From Mycolicibacter acidiphilus (GTDB lineage: Bacteria > Actinomycetota > Actinomycetes > Mycobacteriales > Mycobacteriaceae): 64,000 nt of DNA. Shown in pieces: positions 15,868 to 23,258 of the stretch (position 1 is the first letter of the stretch; each line of letters begins with the position of its first letter). The translations under genes and the position numbers were made by a program. The stretch lies in assembly GCF_018455725.1 (NCBI RefSeq), contig NZ_JAHCLR010000003.1:62001-126000 (forward strand), in the 5' to 3' direction. The notes below the pieces were generated by a model that made no database searches, was not told the origin of the DNA, and saw nothing but the letters and a program-made list of their open reading frames with translations.

Positions 15868-17693
15868 CTGTGATCAACGGCGAGGCCGGCGCGTTCGAGG
15901 CGTGGTTGTCGGACGGGAAGAAGAGGACGGCGAAGCCGAAGAACGGTGCCGCGAAGGCGGCTGGCGGCGGGGTATCCGAGTGGCTGATCGGGGCGAAAGC
16001 GCACCCCCAGAGCGCCCATACCGGCATCCCGATCACGGTCATCGAGGGTGCCGAGGAGCACCCGTTCTTCGTCTCAGCGCTCGAGCGAGTGTGCGAAGAC
16101 CTGGCAGCCATGACCCCGGGTCAGGGACGCAATCCGGCCCTCAACCGGGCCTCTTGGTATCTCGGCCGCTTCCCGGTCGATCGCGAGGTGATCCGCGATG
16201 CGCTGCTCCAGGCGTGCCACGTGAACGGCCTGGTAGCCACGTACGGGATCCAGGACTGTGAGCGCACGATCAGCAACGGTTTCCGCGGTGCCGATGAGGC
16301 TGGCCTGTTGGAGATCGCCGGCGGCTGGACCGGCGTGCGGGAGATGACTGCGGATGAGGTCGCCGAGATCATCCGCGGTCACCGCGACGCGGCGGTCACC
16401 GTCGATGACGGCGGCGTGGACGCTGAACCTGTAGTCACGGAGTTCACCACCGGCGGCCTCCCACCGATCGATGAGTTCGACCCGGGTGAGGGGTCCGCTG
16501 AGTCGTCTACCAGCGGCGATGATCGGACTGAGCACCAGATTCTCGACGCGATGATGAGGCTCCACGTCGCGGCGGAGGCGAAGAAACGCTACGCCGACCT
16601 CGTCGCCGAGACGGAGATGACCGACGCCGACCTGTGGGGCGACCTGCCTCCCGCGGCCGGCGACACCTTCCTTTTCGATGACGCAACCGACAGCCCGATT
16701 CTCTGGGGCCGTGGCGATGAGATCTGCTGGTCCGGCGGGGAAGCGTTGATGATCGTCGGCCCGTCGGGGCTCGGCAAGACCACCCTGGCCGGCATGGTGC
16801 TGCGAGCGCAGCTCGGCCTCGCGGACGAGGTTCTGGGACTTCCAGTCCCGACCACCGACGGCAAAATCCTGTACCTCGCGATGGACAGGCCACGCCAGAT
16901 CAGGAAATCCCTTCTGCGCCAACTGAGCATCGCCGACCGCGCTGTGGTCGCAGCGAAGCTCGTCGTCCGCACCGGGCCGCCGCTTGCCGACATCCTCACC
17001 CGCCCATCACTTTTGACCGAGATGGCGGAATCCGTGGGAGCTGCGACGATTTACGTGGACAGCTTGAAGGATATCGCCATCGGGCTGTCCGAGGACGCCG
17101 TTGGGGCGGCATACAACAGGGCCAGACAGCATGCCCTCGCCCATGGCGTGGACATCCTCGAGCTGCACCACACCGTGAAGAGGAACGCCAACGGCGGGGC
17201 GCCAAAGGAGCTCGCAGACGTATATGGCAGCAACTGGCTGACCGCCGGCGCCGGGACGGTGATCGTGCTGTCAGGCAAGGCCGGTGACCCCCTCATCGAT
17301 TTCTCGCTGCTCAAGCAGGCTGAAGGCGACGTCGGGCCGTGGCGCTTGGAAGTCGACCACACGGCCGGTTCGATTCGGCGCGTCGAGGGCGTGGATCCGG
17401 TTGAGTTGGCTCTCTACGACCCCGACGGGGTGACGGCGGCCGACTACGCCGTGGAGCTCTTTGGCATCGACACGGTCTCCCGTGGGCAGATCGAGAAGGC
17501 TCGGCGGAAGCTCGAGAAGCTCGCCGACGACGGTCTCATGACCCGGATCGATGGCACCCGCGGCGGGAGCGGGGGGAGCCGTACCCCGACGCGGTACCGG
17601 GCCACCGGCCGCGTCCGGGAGGTGTCCGACATCCCCGGCGGGGGGTCGTTCGCCGGGGCGGATTCCGACCCGTGGGAGAACCCATATGGCTGA
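15864..17693 (+). CDS. RepA/DnaB-like replicative ATPase
   Basis: 609 residues. Residues 1-185 include a region like the C-terminal part of prim-pol proteins. The RecA-fold ATPase occupies about 260-500, with Walker A VGPSGLGKTT (near 297-306), Walker B ATIYVDSLKD (near 392-401) and the LELHHTVKR element (near 430-438) typical of RepA-like AAA ATPases. The C-terminal ~100 residues include a winged-helix-like segment (VSRGQIEKARRKLEKLADDG). It probably opens or unwinds the origin in the repeat region immediately downstream (17713-18022) and loads or serves the prim-pol. Confidence 0.82.
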   Translation: MTVINGEAGAFEAWLSDGKKRTAKPKNGAAKAAGGGVSEWLIGAKAHPQSAHTGIPITVIEGAEEHPFFVSALERVCEDLAAMTPGQGRNPALNRASWYLGRFPVDREVIRDALLQACHVNGLVATYGIQDCERTISNGFRGADEAGLLEIAGGWTGVREMTADEVAEIIRGHRDAAVTVDDGGVDAEPVVTEFTTGGLPPIDEFDPGEGSAESSTSGDDRTEHQILDAMMRLHVAAEAKKRYADLVAETEMTDADLWGDLPPAAGDTFLFDDATDSPILWGRGDEICWSGGEALMIVGPSGLGKTTLAGMVLRAQLGLADEVLGLPVPTTDGKILYLAMDRPRQIRKSLLRQLSIADRAVVAAKLVVRTGPPLADILTRPSLLTEMAESVGAATIYVDSLKDIAIGLSEDAVGAAYNRARQHALAHGVDILELHHTVKRNANGGAPKELADVYGSNWLTAGAGTVIVLSGKAGDPLIDFSLLKQAEGDVGPWRLEVDHTAGSIRRVEGVDPVELALYDPDGVTAADYAVELFGIDTVSRGQIEKARRKLEKLADDGLMTRIDGTRGGSGGSRTPTRYRATGRVREVSDIPGGGSFAGADSDPWENPYG

Positions 17694-17712
17694 CCTACGC
17701 GCCGCCCCAGAA

Positions 17713-18022
17713 CACCCAAGCGTCGACGTCCCGGAGGCGACGCTTGGGTGTGATCCCAGTCACGCTTGGGTGTCTTCGACCGACCACCCAAGCGTCGACG
17801 GTCGGGCGGTTTTTCAATCACGCTTCAATCACGGTTTCTGCAAAACCGCAGGTCAGGCAATCACGGCGATTTTTCGTGGAAATGCAATCACGTTTCAATC
17901 ACGCTCAATCACGTTTTCCGCAAAACCGCAGGTCAGACAATCACGCACCCGCGTGATTGAAGCCCCCCGCGCATCAATCACGAAACCCACTGCCCCTTTA
18001 GGGGCAGGGGTTCGCGTGATTG
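17713..18022 (+). repeat. Iteron-rich candidate replication origin
   Basis: Two repeat families fill the gap after the RepA-like gene. Family A, CACCCAAGCGTCG, occurs at 17713-17725 and 17785-17797 (plus) and 17738-17750 and 17761-17772 (inverted, last with one change). Family B, CAATCACG, occurs at 17815, 17826, 17858, 17885, 17896, 17906, 17938 and 17975 (plus) and 17952 and 18015 (inverted). A 41-base unit is duplicated with an 80-base period (17825-17865 and 17905-17945). A TGCCCC-TTTA-GGGGCA hairpin lies at 17991-18006. Iterons beside a replication ATPase gene are the hallmark of a plasmid-type origin; no gene is credible here. Confidence 0.8.
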
Positions 18023-18089
18023 GCCGGCGCTGCGAGATGAAAACCAACTCCCCTGGCGTCCGTCGGGGAGTGATCGAGAGGAGAGAGCG

Positions 18090-18533
18090 ATGAGCGAGAC
18101 ACCCGAGACCGTCGAGGCGACCTACGCCGGGGTGGAGTTCAGATCGACCAGCGAGCGCACGTTCGCCGAGGCGCTCGACCGCGCCGGGCTGCTGTGGTCG
18201 TACGAGCCCGGGCCGCAGACCGTGGTCGCCCGGGATGGCGTGCAGCACGTCTACTGGCCGGACTTCTGGTTGCTCACTGTCGGCTGCTGGCTCGAGGTCA
18301 AGGGTCCGGCCAACCGCCGCCTCTGGAAGGCCGAGTCCCTCAACGCGGCCGGGCCGCATCAGGTTCTCCTCGGCCGGGCCGCGAACTTCGGCGCACACGG
18401 CACGGCTTCCCTGCTCATCGAGACGCTGGCGCCCGAACAGCCCCTCCCTGCGGTCTTCACCTCATCGGCATGGCAGAACGCCTCTACGAGCGTTCTGTGG
18501 CCTCGTCCGCCGATCCGCGGGCTGATCGCGTAG
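18090..18533 (+). CDS. PD-(D/E)XK endonuclease-like protein
   Basis: 147 residues; the ATG at 18090 follows GAGAGGAGAGAG. Core elements are in order: SERTFAEALDRAGLLWSYEP (helix with acidic residue), HVYWPDFWLL (PD aspartate) and CWLEVKGPAN (ExK). This matches small VRR-NUC/TnsA-like or Vsr-like nucleases in which a helix-E, PD and ExK build one metal site. It lies directly after the iteron region, so it may nick or process the origin, or repair element DNA. The substrate is unknown. Confidence 0.68.
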   Translation: MSETPETVEATYAGVEFRSTSERTFAEALDRAGLLWSYEPGPQTVVARDGVQHVYWPDFWLLTVGCWLEVKGPANRRLWKAESLNAAGPHQVLLGRAANFGAHGTASLLIETLAPEQPLPAVFTSSAWQNASTSVLWPRPPIRGLIA

Positions 18534-18583
18534 CCCCCCGAGCGGCGACCGTCGCCGCCGACCAATCCGATTGGAGGATGAAG

Positions 18584-19423
18584 ATGAAGAAGATAGCGAT
18601 GAGCCGAGTGCTCAGCGGCACCGCCGCCGCCCTCGCCGGGGTGCTGACCGCCGTCGGGGTGTCGGCCGGCGTCGAGCACGTCATCGACCATCACCGGCAG
18701 CCGACGTCCCAGGCAGCGGTGACGGGGAACTGGCCGACCGTCGGCCTGCGGGATGTCACCCCGCCGGGGCCCGACCCGTACAACCTCATCGGTAACCATT
18801 GGCCGAAGATCTCGGAGGGCGCGGTGACGGTGGTGTCCAACACCGCCCGCGGATGGACGGTGATCCTGCCGGATCAGCCCTCCTACGCAGACCCGGTCGT
18901 CGTCCCGACCGCCGGCCGGGTCGCCGCGGACTTCGTGCAGATCGCCGGACCTACGATGCTCCGGCAGCTCCGCGTCGACCCGAATGCGATCCTGCACACC
19001 GGAATCGACGCGAACGCCGTCTCCTATCTGCTGGAACTGGAAGCCCACGACATCGCCGGGGCGAAGCTCGAGATGGCCGGGCTGGCCGAGGCGGGGACCG
19101 CGGAGGCCGACGCCCTTCCCGCCGGCCCCCAGCGGGAGGCGGCCATCTCGAAGCGTCGTGCCGACATCGCAGCCCAGGCAACGGAATTGGAGGCCAAGCT
19201 CGTCAAGATCGGGAAGCTGCTGAGCACCCCTATCGAGGGCACCGAGCCGCAGATGTCCGGGGTCGCCGTCTTCCGCGTCCCTCAGCCCGACGGGAAGTAC
19301 GCGCCGGTGAACGCCCACGGGATGTTGGTGAAGGAGCACCACATCGTCGGCGATCATCCGATCGTCGCCATGCCGACGGCGATGCCGCCGGTCCAGAAGA
19401 CGGGTAACACTCCGGAGGAGTGA
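18584..19423 (+). CDS. Exported or membrane-anchored paralogue of the 9483-11573 protein
   Basis: 279 residues from the second ATG (18584), chosen because GGAGG ends 6 bases before it; the first ATG (18578) is too close. Residues 7-30 form a signal or anchor helix (LSGTAAALAGVLTAVGVSAG). Residues ~55-260 align by eye with residues 9-205 of the protein at 9483: DPYNLIGNHWPKIS with DPHGLIGEHWPALS, VVPTAGRVAADF with TVPTAAQVADDF, and VAVFRVPQPDGKYAPVNAHG with VPVYVVPQADGTISPVNAMG. Two versions on one element imply a conserved extracytoplasmic function. A terminator follows at 19483. Confidence 0.65.
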   Translation: MKKIAMSRVLSGTAAALAGVLTAVGVSAGVEHVIDHHRQPTSQAAVTGNWPTVGLRDVTPPGPDPYNLIGNHWPKISEGAVTVVSNTARGWTVILPDQPSYADPVVVPTAGRVAADFVQIAGPTMLRQLRVDPNAILHTGIDANAVSYLLELEAHDIAGAKLEMAGLAEAGTAEADALPAGPQREAAISKRRADIAAQATELEAKLVKIGKLLSTPIEGTEPQMSGVAVFRVPQPDGKYAPVNAHGMLVKEHHIVGDHPIVAMPTAMPPVQKTGNTPEE

Positions 19424-19482
19424 TCCTCCGGGTGTCTGACCTGGTGTTTTCATGTCCCCGAAAGGGGCCGCAGACGAAGAAA

Positions 19483-19511
19483 CCCGGAGGTGGTGTGCCT
19501 CCGGGCTTTTC
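19483..19511 (+). terminator. Rho-independent terminator
   Basis: CCCGGAGG-N7-CCTCCGGG followed by CTTTTCTT. It ends the rightward replication/exported-protein transcription unit. Confidence 0.85.
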
Positions 19512-19538
19512 TTCACTGGCGGCGCCGATGATGGTTCA

Positions 19539-19566
19539 GGTTCATCCCCGTATGCGGGGAGCGTGC
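19539..19566 (+). repeat. Solitary type I-E-like CRISPR repeat
   Basis: The 28-base unit begins GGTTCATCCCCG and continues TATGCGGGGAGCGTGC. Read on the minus strand it ends GGGGATGAACC, like actinobacterial and E. coli type I-E repeats (hairpin CCCCG-CATA-CGGGG), but the loop is about two bases shorter than usual. No second copy occurs 61 bases to either side and no cas gene is in the window. It could be a relic, an RNA anti-CRISPR-type solitary repeat, or coincidence. Confidence 0.4.
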
Positions 19567-19743
19567 GACCGCCGTGAGGTCACCGCTACCCCGGATTTCA
19601 GACGCCTTGTCGTCGTCTGGTGACCGCCGGCAGGTGATGCGTACCCGGGGCACTGGCACTACCGTCGCTTGCGACCGTCCAGGTCCGAACGCGACGCCTT
19701 AGGTCTGCCAAATGAGCTCCGGTCCACCTTAAGGTCTTACCTC

Positions 19744-20412
19744 ATGGCCGATGTGTACATGTACGCCGACGAAACGGGAAACCTGGACTACGAGGGTGTC
19801 CCTTCCTCGAAAGGTGGTGGCGCATCTGCCTATTTCGGCTTCGGCACAGCAGTGTTCAGCCAAGGCCACGGGGAGCATCTGCTGGACGCGCTGCATCTGC
19901 GTGCAGAGTGCGAAGCCCAGGGGGCAAATCTGTCCAAGGGGTTTCACGCCTACGACGACAGCAAGCGCACACGGAGCCTAGTATTCGAGCTGATCCGCCA
20001 GCAGGCTCCTCGGTTCGACGCAACGTTCCTCTACAAGGCCAACGCTTACCCCTACGTTAAGCAGGCCGGGGAGATGCGCTTGTACAAGATGGCCTGGTTC
20101 CTACACTTCAAGGAGATTGCGACTCAAGTCTGTGGCCCGAACGACCGGCTGTTTGTCATTGTCGGCGAGTTCGGTACCGCCAAGCGGCGGATACAGGCCA
20201 AAGAAGCACTGAAGGATGTATGCAGCCAGATGGATCGCCAGATCATCCTGTGCATCTGGACAGCAGCCTCGGCTTGGGGTATTCAGGCTGCCGACTACGG
20301 ACTCTGGGCGACCCAGCGCATCCTCGAAGGGAAGCCTTGCCAGTGGTACCAGAGCTGCGTCCAACCGACGTTGCACTCGGTGTTCAAGCCGTGGGGTGGC
20401 CCACGAAATTAG
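19744..20412 (+). CDS. DUF3800 family protein
   Basis: 222 residues from the ATG at 19744 (MADVYMYADETGN). The opening YADETGN, the later HAYDDSKRTRSLVFELI and the C-terminal GIQAADYGLWATQR match DUF3800, whose conserved acidic residues (YxDE/S..., D, AD) suggest an RNase H-like metal-dependent nuclease fold. DUF3800 genes are common on phages, ICEs and defence islands, but their function is unproven. No strong ribosome site is visible. It converges on the gene fragment at 20579. Confidence 0.72.
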   Translation: MADVYMYADETGNLDYEGVPSSKGGGASAYFGFGTAVFSQGHGEHLLDALHLRAECEAQGANLSKGFHAYDDSKRTRSLVFELIRQQAPRFDATFLYKANAYPYVKQAGEMRLYKMAWFLHFKEIATQVCGPNDRLFVIVGEFGTAKRRIQAKEALKDVCSQMDRQIILCIWTAASAWGIQAADYGLWATQRILEGKPCQWYQSCVQPTLHSVFKPWGGPRN

Positions 20413-20415
20413 TCA

Positions 20416-20468
20416 GAGTCAGCTATCCGTTTCCGGAAGTCCACCCTTGGCGGACTTATCGCTGACTC
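20416..20468. repeat. Nested inverted repeat after the DUF3800 gene
   Basis: Outer arms GAGTCAGC and GCTGACTC (20416-20423, 20461-20468) enclose inner arms AAGTCC and GGACTT (20437-20442, 20452-20457). It lies immediately downstream of the DUF3800 stop and could act as a terminator for both converging genes; it lacks a T-tract. Confidence 0.4.
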
Positions 20469-20578
20469 CTACTCCAGTCTGGCATCTCGCAAGCTGTGGA
20501 GCAAGTTGTGGACAACGCTGTGGAGAAACAACCAGCCCGTAGCTGCCGCTCGGCGTGGAGGGACGTATGCGGCGTTCG

Positions 20579-21025
20579 TCAATCGCCCAGTCCGTCGACG
20601 ATCTTCATCGTCTCCACGGCGACGGTTGTGATCCTCTTGATCAGATCCACGATGTAGGTCGAGTCGTCGTGTTCATCGCACCAGTCGTTGGGATCGTTGA
20701 CGATTCCGGATGCCTTGTCGGTCTTCACCTGGTACCGGTCGATGAGCCAGGCCAGCGCCGACCGTGACCCGAGCATGTACCGCTCGGCCTCCTCGGGGAT
20801 TCCGGTGATGGTGATGCGGCCGTTGTAGATGAGGGTCGTGCGGTCGTCCACGTTCTTCCCGAGGTTCGGGTCTTTCCGCTTGGCCCACTTCATCTTCACA
20901 ACGCGCCAGGTCTCCCGGTCGTCGGCCCGCGAGCCGGCCTTGAGCTGCACCTCCAACGGATACGGCTCCACCGACTCGTAGTTGACGTGCAACTCGGCCA
21001 AGCCGGCGGCCAGCGGGGAAGCCAT
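20579..21025 (-). pseudogene. C-terminal fragment of a type ISP restriction-modification enzyme
   Basis: 148 residues (a frame continues about 23 codons upstream as an Arg-rich tail). The sequence LHVNYESVEPYPLEVQ, YNGRITITGIPEEAERYMLG, SALAWLIDRYQVKTDKASGI and VNDPNDWCDEHDDSTYIVDL is the recognisable C-terminal end of large (about 1,600-residue) LlaGI-like type ISP helicase-methyltransferase-nuclease proteins. The nuclease, helicase and methylase parts are missing and no upstream remnant is visible. It lies downstream of, and in the same orientation as, the intact three-gene island, so it may be the scar of a replaced restriction system. Read-through expression as a free domain cannot be excluded. 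Confidence 0.68.
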
Positions 21026-21175
21026 GTCACGCCTCGTCGATCGCGTGCGCCGGGGCCTCCGCCGTGCCCGGCGTGAAGGGCGGAGCACTCGCACTTGCCA
21101 TCGGAGCAGGCTATCGTCGCGGGCCGACAGGAACCCGGGACGTGCGACCGCTCGACGGGGGCTGAAACAGGTGCC

Positions 21176-23155
21176 TTACGCCGACTGGACTTCTTCCCCG
21201 CCGTGCTCGGTGGCCTCCACCGGCAAGAACTGCGAGTATTTCTCTCGAAGGTAGGCGAGGCCAGCGTCGTGGGACGTCTCGTACTCAAGCGAATTCTGCA
21301 CGAACTTGAGGCGGTGCTCAGCGGCTGAGATCAGCTCACTCCACTTCTTGACGACGATCCGGTACGTGCCGGTATCCGTGACGACGCCGAACGGCAGGTG
21401 CGGCTGCTGGCGTTGCTCGTCGACGGTGCGCGTCGTCTCGTTGCCGACCAGCCAGAAGTCCCACTTCACATTCGGCTGCGCGAACGCCTCGTCGTTCACG
21501 ATGGCGCTGGCGTAGGCGCGGAGCTGGCTGACGTCACCGTCATCAAGCTTGTGCTTGGGGCGCTTCAGCTCAACTACCAGCTGCTCGAACGAGTCAGCGT
21601 TAGTCTGGAGTCGACGTCCGAGTACCAAGTCCGGTATCGCGTCGGAGCCGTCCTCCAGACGTACCTCCTTGTGGCCGGCCAACTCGACGTCGGTTCCCAG
21701 CTTGGACAGGAACTTCGTCAGCACCTTGGTGAGGCGTTCGTCGTCCCCGGTGAGGCTCCACTCCTCGCCGAAGATCCAGGTCTCGTGCGCCAGGATCCGG
21801 TGGAGCTGCCGCCGCTCCAGCAGACGCCGCTTGATCTGCCGGTCGAATAAGATCGTGTTCAGCCCACTCAGGAAGTCCATACGGGAACCGATCGCGCGAC
21901 CGGTCTGGATCAGCTGCGTGAGCGAGGTACGCTCCAAAAGCTGCGAGAGTTCGTCGATACGCGCCTTCGGCAGGCGGGCCAAGTCGGACAGGATCGGCAG
22001 CAGAGCCTCGGGGTCGGTCTCGAACGTCTCCTTGAGCAGCCGTAACGCCAATGCCTTCGACTGTCCGCTCTTGCTCTCGTCGAGGGTCCTCGACGCCGCC
22101 AGCGCCACGACGTTGAAGGTGTCCCTGGTGGCCACCTCGATAGGCGATTTGGGCTCCGTCTTGTACGGCCAGACGCCCTCATCGCGCCATCGCTGGATCG
22201 CGGCGGCCTCGCGAAGCCGTTGCCGCTCCGACAGGTGATCGCGCAACGCTTCCCGAGCAGCTGCGATCAGGCGCCCGCGTGGTGTGTCGGTGTCGTCCTC
22301 CAGCCCGACCGGGTCGCTGCTTACGAAGCCGTCCCACGTCAGGTAAGCGGTGAATTCGGAGCCCGGGGCCTGAATCCGGGCCTCCACCTCATCGAGGATC
22401 CGGCCATCGGCGTCGCAGAGGAAGATGCACCGCCGGACGTTTTGCAGCTTCCACTCGATTACCGTGAGGGTGGCGTCGCCTTCCCATCCTTCGGGATCGG
22501 TCAGCGTGATGACCTCGCGGTGCTCCTCGACCGACGCCGCGTCGATGTCCTCGCCGAGGAAGCGGATGTGGAAGTTCTTGAACCGCTCGAGGTGGAGCGC
22601 GAACTCCGTGAGGATGGCGTGCCGCAGTTCGTCGGCAGTGTCGAAACTGGACACCGCCCCAGGTGTCAACTGGTAGATCGTGACCACGGTGCCCGTGTCG
22701 GTTACCTCGGAGTCCGCGTCGGACGCCATGATGTCGAAAGTGTCGAGGGACGATCGGTTGCCGGTCACCTGGACAACTCCGAGACCGCCCTCGACCCGCT
22801 CCGCTGTCGAAACCCAGCGCACCAGGTTGCCCAGCGCGAACGCCGTGTAGCGACCCCGACCGTGGCGGCCGTGCACGACCCGTTCGCCACTGTCGCTTCG
22901 AGTGCCTGGCATCAGCTTCCAACTGTCGCCTACACGGGAGAACGCCAGTTCCGCACGCTCACGGTTCATGCCGTTGCCGTCGTCGGTTACGGCGATCTCC
23001 TCGATCCCGTGGAGGTCGTTATATTCGCAGGTCACTGTCACGAGGTGGGCATCCTCGTCGAACGCGTTCCAGATGAGCTCGGTTAGACCCGTGGCGGGAT
23101 TCTTGACGTAGCCCTCCAGGATGGACTGGCCAGCCTGGACCTTGACGGTCGTCAT
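21176..23155 (-). CDS. GHKL (MutL/Hsp90-like) ATPase fused to PD-(D/E)XK nuclease domain
   Basis: 659 residues. The N-terminal Bergerat ATPase has the N box ELIWNAFDEDA (near 26-36), the DDGNGM motif (58-63) and a Gly-rich lid GRHGRGRYTAF (96-106). The middle is helical. The C-terminal part has IPDLVLG (PD at 508-509) and VVELKRP (ExK at 529-531), a typical PD-(D/E)XK active site. This resembles defence-associated MutL-like ATPases that couple ATP-driven dimerisation to DNA cleavage. It is third in a leftward run after the helicase and methyltransferase genes (103-base gap), which implies one system. Substrate and trigger are unknown. Confidence 0.75.
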   Translation of the reverse strand: MTTVKVQAGQSILEGYVKNPATGLTELIWNAFDEDAHLVTVTCEYNDLHGIEEIAVTDDGNGMNRERAELAFSRVGDSWKLMPGTRSDSGERVVHGRHGRGRYTAFALGNLVRWVSTAERVEGGLGVVQVTGNRSSLDTFDIMASDADSEVTDTGTVVTIYQLTPGAVSSFDTADELRHAILTEFALHLERFKNFHIRFLGEDIDAASVEEHREVITLTDPEGWEGDATLTVIEWKLQNVRRCIFLCDADGRILDEVEARIQAPGSEFTAYLTWDGFVSSDPVGLEDDTDTPRGRLIAAAREALRDHLSERQRLREAAAIQRWRDEGVWPYKTEPKSPIEVATRDTFNVVALAASRTLDESKSGQSKALALRLLKETFETDPEALLPILSDLARLPKARIDELSQLLERTSLTQLIQTGRAIGSRMDFLSGLNTILFDRQIKRRLLERRQLHRILAHETWIFGEEWSLTGDDERLTKVLTKFLSKLGTDVELAGHKEVRLEDGSDAIPDLVLGRRLQTNADSFEQLVVELKRPKHKLDDGDVSQLRAYASAIVNDEAFAQPNVKWDFWLVGNETTRTVDEQRQQPHLPFGVVTDTGTYRIVVKKWSELISAAEHRLKFVQNSLEYETSHDAGLAYLREKYSQFLPVEATEHGGEEVQSA

Positions 23156-23258
23156 GGACGCATCGTGTCACGGGGGGCCGACGGAAACGTCGCCGGCACT
23201 CCACCCCATGTGTCCGCCTGAACCGCAGCAGGCGCACCGCACTTCTCCAGGATGGTGG

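Larger units (their letters stand above)
19424..19743. other. Gap between replication module and defence-like island
   Basis: 320 bases without a gene. It holds a rho-independent terminator (19483-19511) and a single type I-E-like CRISPR repeat (19539-19566); the rest shows no clear signal. A change to somewhat lower GC content begins about here and continues to about 31,900. Confidence 0.5.

Noticed and set aside
17686-18093. Open frame through the iteron region starting MADLRAAPEH
   Set aside because: Its sequence is dictated by the DNA repeats, it has no ribosome site, and the same stretch is open in several frames; a replication origin explains it better.
19539-19600. CRISPR array
   Set aside because: Only one repeat-like unit is present, with no periodic second copy and no cas genes; kept only as a solitary-repeat finding.
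21027-21101. 24-codon minus-strand frame between the GHKL gene and the type ISP fragment
   Set aside because: No ribosome site, Ala/Pro-rich composition and no coupling stronger than chance.
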